Shown: piece after piece, positions 8,342-11,530 of the stretch
How positions within the stretch are numbered: the first letter of the stretch is position 1
How the letters are laid out: every line of letters begins with the position of its first letter
Source: Candidatus Aquicultor primus
GTDB lineage: Bacteria; Actinomycetota; Aquicultoria; Aquicultorales; Aquicultoraceae
Assembly: GCA_001767575.1 (NCBI GenBank)
Contig: MELI01000066.1
Location: forward strand, 7,395-18,924
Direction of reading: 5' to 3'
Length of the DNA stretch: 11,530 nt
The notes under the pieces: generated by a model
The model's input: the letters and a program-made list of their open reading frames with translations, nothing else
The model's database searches: none
What the model was told of the DNA's origin: nothing
Position numbers and translations under genes: made by a program

Positions 8342-8809
8342 ATGAAAACGGAAAGAGTCGCGGCCAAGAACAGAAAAGCATACCATGATTACCATATCGA
8401 TGAGACCTACGAAGCAGGAATCGAGCTCAAAGGGTCTGAGGTCAAGTCGATTCGCGCCGGTAAAATCAATTTGCGGGATAGCTACGCGCGGATAGACGAT
8501 GGCGAGATGTGGTTATTTAATGTCCATATAAGCCCGTATAGCCACGTCGATAAATTTACGCAACCCGACCCGATCCGGCCCCGCAAGTTACTATTGCACA
8601 AGAAAGAGATACTGCGCCTGATAGGGAAGACAAAAGAGAAGGGCTATACGCTCATACCTCTCAAGGTCTATTTCAACAACCGCGGGAAAGCGAAGGTCGA
8701 GATAGGATTGGCAAGGGGTAAGCTTCTTCACGATAAGCGCAAGGACATCTCCGAGCGCACCGCGAAACGCGACATAGAGCGCGCTCTCCGCGAGCGGCAG
8801 AAACAGTAA
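8342..8809 (+). CDS. smpB: SsrA-binding protein SmpB
   Basis: This is the obligate tmRNA partner: it binds the tRNA-like domain, places tmRNA in the A site of a stalled ribosome and mimics the missing anticodon arm. At 155 residues it is full length. Typical blocks are AYHDYHIDETYEAGIELKGS (13-32) leading into EVKSIRAG, then NVHISPYSH, GYTLIPLKVYFN and the C-terminal DKRKDISERTAKRDIERAL (131-149), the tail that enters the mRNA channel. Its tmRNA gene follows 131 nt downstream. The start is the only reasonable ATG for the family alignment, although no Shine-Dalgarno is present; see the promoter entry. Confidence 0.97.
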   Translation: MKTERVAAKNRKAYHDYHIDETYEAGIELKGSEVKSIRAGKINLRDSYARIDDGEMWLFNVHISPYSHVDKFTQPDPIRPRKLLLHKKEILRLIGKTKEKGYTLIPLKVYFNNRGKAKVEIGLARGKLLHDKRKDISERTAKRDIERALRERQKQ

Positions 8810-8814
8810 GGTCG

Positions 8815-8844
8815 AGCGCTCGGCATGGTGAGCGTGAGAGCGCT
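8815..8844 (+). repeat. Inverted repeat after smpB
   Basis: AGCGCTC (8815-8821) and GAGCGCT (8838-8844) can form a 7-bp hairpin with a 16-nt loop just past the smpB stop. It has no following U-tract, so it is a doubtful terminator; it may stabilise or process the smpB mRNA 3' end. Confidence 0.35.
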
Positions 8845-8850
8845 GGTCCA

Positions 8851-8879
8851 TTTACAGCGCAAGCCTAATTCTATATAAT
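8851..8879 (+). promoter_or_regulatory. Promoter of ssrA
   Basis: TTTACA (8851-8856), a 17-nt spacer and a perfect TATAAT (8874-8879) form the best promoter in this gap. Transcription should begin near 8886, giving a 5' leader of about 55 nt that RNase P would remove from the pre-tmRNA. Within that leader, GCCGGT (8910-8915) and ACCGGC (8926-8931) can pair into a 6-bp hairpin ending 9 nt before the mature end. Confidence 0.75.
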
Positions 8880-9030
8880 TTACATAGGGCTTCGTACATT
8901 GAAAAATGCGCCGGTGGTTAGTTTGACCGGCCAATAATATGGGGGCGACAGGCTTCGACTGAGGTTGGTTTCGGCAAGAGAAGCGAGTCGAGCTCAGACA
9001 ACTCGTTAAACTATCTGACAAAAAACAAAC

Positions 9031-9060
9031 GCAAACGAACCAATTGCACTAGCCGCTTAA
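9031..9060 (+). other. tmRNA tag-peptide reading frame (ANEPIALAA)
   Basis: Beginning at the GCA resume codon (9031), the frame reads Ala-Asn-Glu-Pro-Ile-Ala-Leu-Ala-Ala and stops at TAA 9058-9060. The Ala-Leu-Ala-Ala end is the conserved degron recognised by ClpXP-type proteases. An in-frame TGA at 9016-9018 bounds the frame upstream, so the resume codon lies within the following few codons; GCA is preferred by analogy with other tags, which usually begin with Ala. Confidence 0.88.
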
Positions 9061-9269
9061 TTGTGGCTCGTTAAACTAGAGATTGCTCACATCTCTAGGG
9101 CGACGTCATCATAGTGAGCTTACTTCACCCGGACGCCCATAGGGGTTGAAGAAAATCTTATGGGATAGCGACCGATTTACCCTGACTATGGGGATGCCGG
9201 AAGCGAATAACAAACATAGTCTACACTCGTAGATGCTCTTGTGGAAATGCCTGAGGACGTGGGTTCGAT

Positions 9270-9505
9270 TCAGAAATGGGGTCGCCGGTAGCGGTAACGC
9301 TACCAGGAAAAACAAGGCTTACATCGGTGAAATCTAAGTTCGAGAGAATAAGGCAACGCCGAGGGGTGAAAGCCCTCTAGAGACTTATGTAGGAGTCTTG
9401 CCAAGTAGGTAAATCTATGGCTCTTACTATACGCCTTGCACCGCATTGCAAGAAAAATGCGGTTGAAGACATAGTCCAGTCCTTTCGGAAACGTTAGGGT
9501 AGCTG
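9270..9505 (+). ncRNA. Group I self-splicing intron in the ssrA T-loop, 236 nt, no ORF
   Basis: The intron splits the T-loop after TTCGAT. The 5' exon ends in U (9269) and the intron ends in G (9505), as group I chemistry requires. P1 pairs exon CGAU (9266-9269) with guide GUCG (9281-9284), giving the diagnostic U-G pair at the splice site. P10 pairs guide UGGG (9277-9280) with exon CCCA (9507-9510). P2 is a perfect 7-bp hairpin (9287-9293 with 9298-9304) closed by a GUAA GNRA tetraloop. A hand-folded core follows the right order: P3 UACAU/AUGUA (9320-9324, 9387-9391), P4 CGGUG/CGCCG (9325-9329, 9357-9361), P6 AGGG/CCCU (9362-9365, 9373-9376), P7 GACU/AGUC (9382-9385, 9473-9476) and P8 CCGCAUU/AAUGCGG (9441-9447, 9456-9462). 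AAGACATAGTCC (9466-9477) matches the conserved S element. Identity and splice sites are well supported; P3-P6 details are tentative. Confidence 0.92.
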
Positions 9506-9520
9506 TCCCACCGCCTCCAC

Positions 9521-9555
9521 AAAAATAGGCCACTGTTAAGAGGTGGCCTGTTTTT
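9521..9555 (+). terminator. Intrinsic terminator of ssrA
   Basis: AGGCCAC (9527-9533) pairs with GTGGCCT (9543-9549), extendable by flanking A5 and T5 runs. The U-tract at 9551-9555 follows directly. Termination here separates the tmRNA transcript from the endonuclease gene, which has its own promoter starting at 9560. Confidence 0.93.
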
Positions 9556-9559
9556 ATGC

Positions 9560-9588
9560 TTGCAAATAGAACATACGTTCGCTATAAT
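9560..9588 (+). promoter_or_regulatory. Promoter of the endonuclease gene, leaderless
   Basis: TTGCAA (9560-9565), a 17-nt spacer and a perfect TATAAT (9583-9588) predict a transcription start at about 9595, the A of an in-frame ATG. No Shine-Dalgarno can exist on such an mRNA. The promoter lies right after the ssrA terminator and decides the start: the upstream ATG at 9556 would not be on this transcript. Confidence 0.75.
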
Positions 9589-9594
9589 AATGAT

Positions 9595-10362
9595 ATGGAA
9601 GCCGCACATTCAAGCGCCTGTTTATATTGTGGCATAAAATTTGATGCGCAGTTGAGAGAGCTGAAGCGGGGTAATGCTAAGTTTTGCTCAAGAAGTTGCG
9701 CAGCAGCTTTCGGAAATAAACTGCGAAAAAAAGAACTAGTCCCTAATCTAACATGTCATCAGTGTGGCAATGAGTTCTATCGAAAACCTTCATTAAGTAA
9801 ATCAAGTGCTAGCTATTGCTCTGAGCGGTGCTTCAGGGAGGCGTCCGGGCGTGCTTTTTCCAAAGAAAAAATTCTCCGTCTTATTCGGGGTTTTGTTGAT
9901 AAGCAGGGACGCATACCAACTCAAGTAGAGTTCTCTCACAAGCGAGGTTGGCTTAATCCGAGCACGGTAGTTGGTCATTTTGGCTCATGGAACAAGGCAA
10001 TCGAAGAAGCCGGCTTTCTGTCTAATTCGGCATCGATAGGCTATGTATGCTTTGCTAAAGATGGTCATCTTTGCAGGTCTTACAGTGAATTATTGATAGA
10101 CGATTGGCTTACGGATAATGGAGTCAGACATGATAAAGAAGTCAAGTATCCGGGTAGTAGATTGGTAGCCGACTGGAAGGTCGGAAATATGTTTATTGAA
10201 TATTTAGGGATCGATACGCGAAGGGATAATGTGATTAGCCGTAATTATCTTGAAACGCTTGAACGCAAGAGAAGGATTTGTCTAGCCTTAGGTGTGAGAC
10301 TATTGGAATTAAGACCCGATGATTTAAAAAGTATCGAAATAGAGATGTTTCGTTATACCTAG
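9595..10362 (+). CDS. Free-standing homing endonuclease-like protein (zinc fingers, HNH-associated repeat, PD-(D/E)XK-like region)
   Basis: This is probably a site-specific DNA nuclease. Numbered from the ATG at 9595 (255 residues), it has two tandem Cys4 zinc-binding motifs: C9, C12, C31, C35 (CLYC...CSRSC) and C54, C57, C75, C79 (CHQC...CSERC). Next comes one homing-endonuclease-associated DNA-binding repeat at about 94-140, with GRIPTQVEF and FGSWNKAIEEAGF. The C-terminal region at about 160-245 has the order SxSELL (E165), VADW (D193), FIEYLG (E202) and a basic helix (ERKRRICLALGVRL), resembling EDxHD/PD-(D/E)XK-type homing endonucleases related to Vsr. Exact catalytic residues are uncertain, and no HNH, GIY-YIG or LAGLIDADG motif is seen. 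The gene is visibly AT-richer than its neighbours, suggesting transfer. It starts 90 nt beyond the ORF-less group I intron, so it may be that intron's mobility nuclease. A longer form from 9556 is possible but would begin upstream of the promoter's -10 box. Confidence 0.8.
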   Translation: MEAAHSSACLYCGIKFDAQLRELKRGNAKFCSRSCAAAFGNKLRKKELVPNLTCHQCGNEFYRKPSLSKSSASYCSERCFREASGRAFSKEKILRLIRGFVDKQGRIPTQVEFSHKRGWLNPSTVVGHFGSWNKAIEEAGFLSNSASIGYVCFAKDGHLCRSYSELLIDDWLTDNGVRHDKEVKYPGSRLVADWKVGNMFIEYLGIDTRRDNVISRNYLETLERKRRICLALGVRLLELRPDDLKSIEIEMFRYT

Positions 10363-10639
10363 CTTAGAAGCCGAACCGTTTTCAACACAGGACTCGTTAC
10401 TCTAAGAATTGCCGAATAAGCTGCTTCAGCCACTGATACTGCTTATAGAGGGGTATTTCTCCAAACGCGCGTTCATGCGCAACTCGCTCTGGCTTCAGAA
10501 CCGGCACTCATCTTCGCGTTCTACGTGTCTATCTCGTCATATTCTTTAAGGTTTTTCTCAGAAGACCGATATTTTAGAGTAGCGTTAAAGCTCTGTCGAG
10601 CTTCTAAACAACATATCAGGAGCATAGAGGAGACGTCGG
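10363..10639. other. Gap between the endonuclease gene and the PAS gene
   Basis: No convincing gene, RNA or strong promoter is visible in these 277 nt. A perfect 6-bp inverted repeat, AAGCTC-TGTC-GAGCTT, lies at 10588-10603, 36 nt before the next start; it could be an operator or leader hairpin. No copy of the tmRNA 3' end is present, so there is no sign of an integrase-type attachment-site duplication. GAGGAG near 10627-10632 is the ribosome binding site of the PAS gene. Confidence 0.5.
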
Positions 10640-11530
10640 TTGCAGGAACGTTTTGATTTTCTGGAAAACTTATTGGAAAATTTTACAGTGGCGACCTTTG
10701 TTATTGACAGGGACCACAAGGTAATTTTCTGGAACAAGGCGTGTGAAGAGCTGACCGGCATTGCCAAATCCGCGATGATGGGCACCAGCGACCACTGGAA
10801 AGCATTCTACAGTCACCAGCGACCATGCTTGTCGGATGTGGTAATCGACGGTGACCGTAGCGAACTTTCGAATCTCTACAATAAATACAGTGAGTCGAAG
10901 TTAGCACCGGGCGTTATCAGAGCCGAAGCTTGGTACGAAGACCTGGGCAAAAAACGCAAATTTGTTGTATTTGAAGCCGCACCTATCCATGATGCGCAGG
11001 GCGAACTAGTCGGCGCGATAGAGACGCTCCAGGACTTCACCGAACACAAAAGCCTCGAAGAAGCCTTCGTGGATGAACGAGATTTTAATGCGGCGGTGTT
11101 AGACACGGCGGGCGCGATTGTGGCCGTACTCGACCAGGATGGCCGCATCGCACAATTCAATCGTGCCTGTGAGCAAGCGACAGGCTACACGTTCGAAGAA
11201 GTGCGCGGAAAATACGTGTTCGACTTCTTGATTCTTCCAGAAGAGAGAGAGGACGTTGAGCGCGTATTTAAAAATTTGAAAGCAGGACAGTTCCCCAACA
11301 CCTATAAGAATTATTGGATGGCTAAGGATGGCAGTCGGCGCTTCATTGCATGGTCCAATACTGCGCTGCTCGACAAAGACGGGACGGTCAAGTGGGTCAT
11401 CGCCACGGGAATCGATATCACCGACAGCGATATTGCCGAAGAAGAGCTGAGGTTCAAATCGTTGCTATTGGACCGGGCGATGGATTCGGTCTTTGTCCAC
11501 GACTTCGATGGCACTTTCATCTACCTCAAT
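10640..11530 (+). CDS. Multi-PAS sensor protein, 5' part (runs off the window)
   Basis: This is an open frame of 297 codons continuing past the window edge. It starts at TTG 10640, with AGGAG (10628-10632) 7 nt upstream. The encoded part contains at least two PAS domains and the start of a third. PAS1 (about 8-130) begins with TVATFVIDRDHKVIFWNKAC, has a GTSDHWKAFYSHQRP-type ligand loop, and closes with the PAC-like GAIETLQDFTEHK. PAS2 (about 147-268) has VLDQDGRIAQFNRACEQATG and ends VIATGIDITDS. PAS3 starts at about 277 (DRAMDSVFVHDFDG). No signal peptide or membrane segment appears, so a cytoplasmic sensor is likely. The output domain (histidine kinase, GGDEF/EAL or other) is outside the window, so its function cannot be named. 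Confidence 0.9.
   Translation, partial: MQERFDFLENLLENFTVATFVIDRDHKVIFWNKACEELTGIAKSAMMGTSDHWKAFYSHQRPCLSDVVIDGDRSELSNLYNKYSESKLAPGVIRAEAWYEDLGKKRKFVVFEAAPIHDAQGELVGAIETLQDFTEHKSLEEAFVDERDFNAAVLDTAGAIVAVLDQDGRIAQFNRACEQATGYTFEEVRGKYVFDFLILPEEREDVERVFKNLKAGQFPNTYKNYWMAKDGSRRFIAWSNTALLDKDGTVKWVIATGIDITDSDIAEEELRFKSLLLDRAMDSVFVHDFDGTFIYLN

Larger units (their letters stand above)
8941..9519 (+). ncRNA. ssrA: tmRNA (10Sa RNA), interrupted by a group I intron
   Basis: tmRNA is charged with alanine, enters stalled ribosomes with SmpB and supplies a short reading frame that tags the peptide for proteolysis. The 5' end GGGGGCG (8941-8947) pairs with CGCCTCC (9512-9518) as the 7-bp acceptor stem; A9519 is the discriminator. 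CAGGC near 8949-8953 pairs with GCCTG at 9249-9253 (P2). The T-arm is complete only after splicing: GTGGG TTCGAT from exon 1 joins T CCCAC from exon 2. Exon 1 is 8941-9269 (329 nt) and exon 2 is 9506-9519 (14 nt), so the mature RNA is 343 nt plus CCA, a normal size. CCA is not encoded (ACA follows the stem) and must be added enzymatically. The gene follows smpB and ends in a strong terminator. Confidence 0.95.

Noticed and set aside
8923..8928. TTGACC as the -35 box of the ssrA promoter
   Set aside because: With normal spacing its -10 would fall inside mature tmRNA. TTTACA-17-TATAAT upstream is much better, and TTGACC partly belongs to a leader inverted repeat.
9426..9475. Alternative P7 pairing ACTAT (9426-9430) with ATAGT (9471-9475)
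   Set aside because: The GACU/AGUC pairing keeps the R element AGAGACU next to P6 and gives the correct helix order with P3 and P4. The alternative leaves too much unexplained sequence before P7.
9556..9594. Upstream ATG extending the endonuclease by 13 residues
   Set aside because: It directly follows the terminator U-tract, has no Shine-Dalgarno and lies upstream of the -10 box of the gene's own strong promoter.
9506..10639. Genomic island integrated at ssrA by a tyrosine recombinase
   Set aside because: tmRNA genes are common integration sites, but no integrase gene and no duplicated tmRNA 3' segment is present downstream within the window.
1..11530. CRISPR arrays, insertion sequences, rRNA or ordinary tRNA genes
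   Set aside because: No regularly spaced repeats, transposase, terminal inverted repeats, or rRNA/tRNA folds other than the tmRNA were seen.

Overview
The window looks like a chromosomal housekeeping segment from a bacterium with Gram-positive-type gene order, possibly a deep-branching Actinomycetota or Firmicutes-like lineage. Clues are the ftsE-ftsX-M23 hydrolase-S41 protease cluster, a transketolase split into subunits, the rnr-smpB-ssrA cluster, a tmRNA without an encoded CCA, TTG start codons, and two promoters placed so close to start codons that their mRNAs would be leaderless. No marker fixes the genus.

Layout on the + strand unless stated: 91-1026 transketolase C-terminal subunit; 1124-2768 ftsE and ftsX; 2887-4134 a secreted coiled-coil M23 peptidoglycan hydrolase; 4276-5481 an S41 C-terminal processing protease; a strong bidirectional hairpin at 5515-5546; 5557-5994 (minus) an unrecognised 145-residue protein; a divergent regulatory region; 6104-8239 ribonuclease R; 8342-8809 smpB; 8941-9519 ssrA (tmRNA); 9595-10362 a free-standing homing-endonuclease-like gene; 10640 to the edge, the start of a multi-PAS sensor protein.

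FtsE and FtsX form the divisome ABC transporter that switches on cell-wall hydrolases, and the adjacent coiled-coil M23 protein is the kind of enzyme it controls. RNase R, SmpB and tmRNA together make the trans-translation pathway, which rescues stalled ribosomes, tags the nascent peptide and degrades the defective mRNA.

The most interesting part is 8941-10362. The tmRNA gene is interrupted in the T-loop of its tRNA-like domain by a 236-nt group I intron (9270-9505). This leaves only 14 nt of second exon, so self-splicing is needed to make a tmRNA that can be charged. The intron has no ORF. Just past the tmRNA terminator lies an AT-richer gene with two zinc fingers, a homing-endonuclease-associated repeat and a PD-(D/E)XK/EDxHD-like nuclease region, driven by its own promoter. 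Together they look like a two-part mobile unit: an ORF-less intron plus a separate nuclease gene ('collaborative homing') parked on the tmRNA gene.
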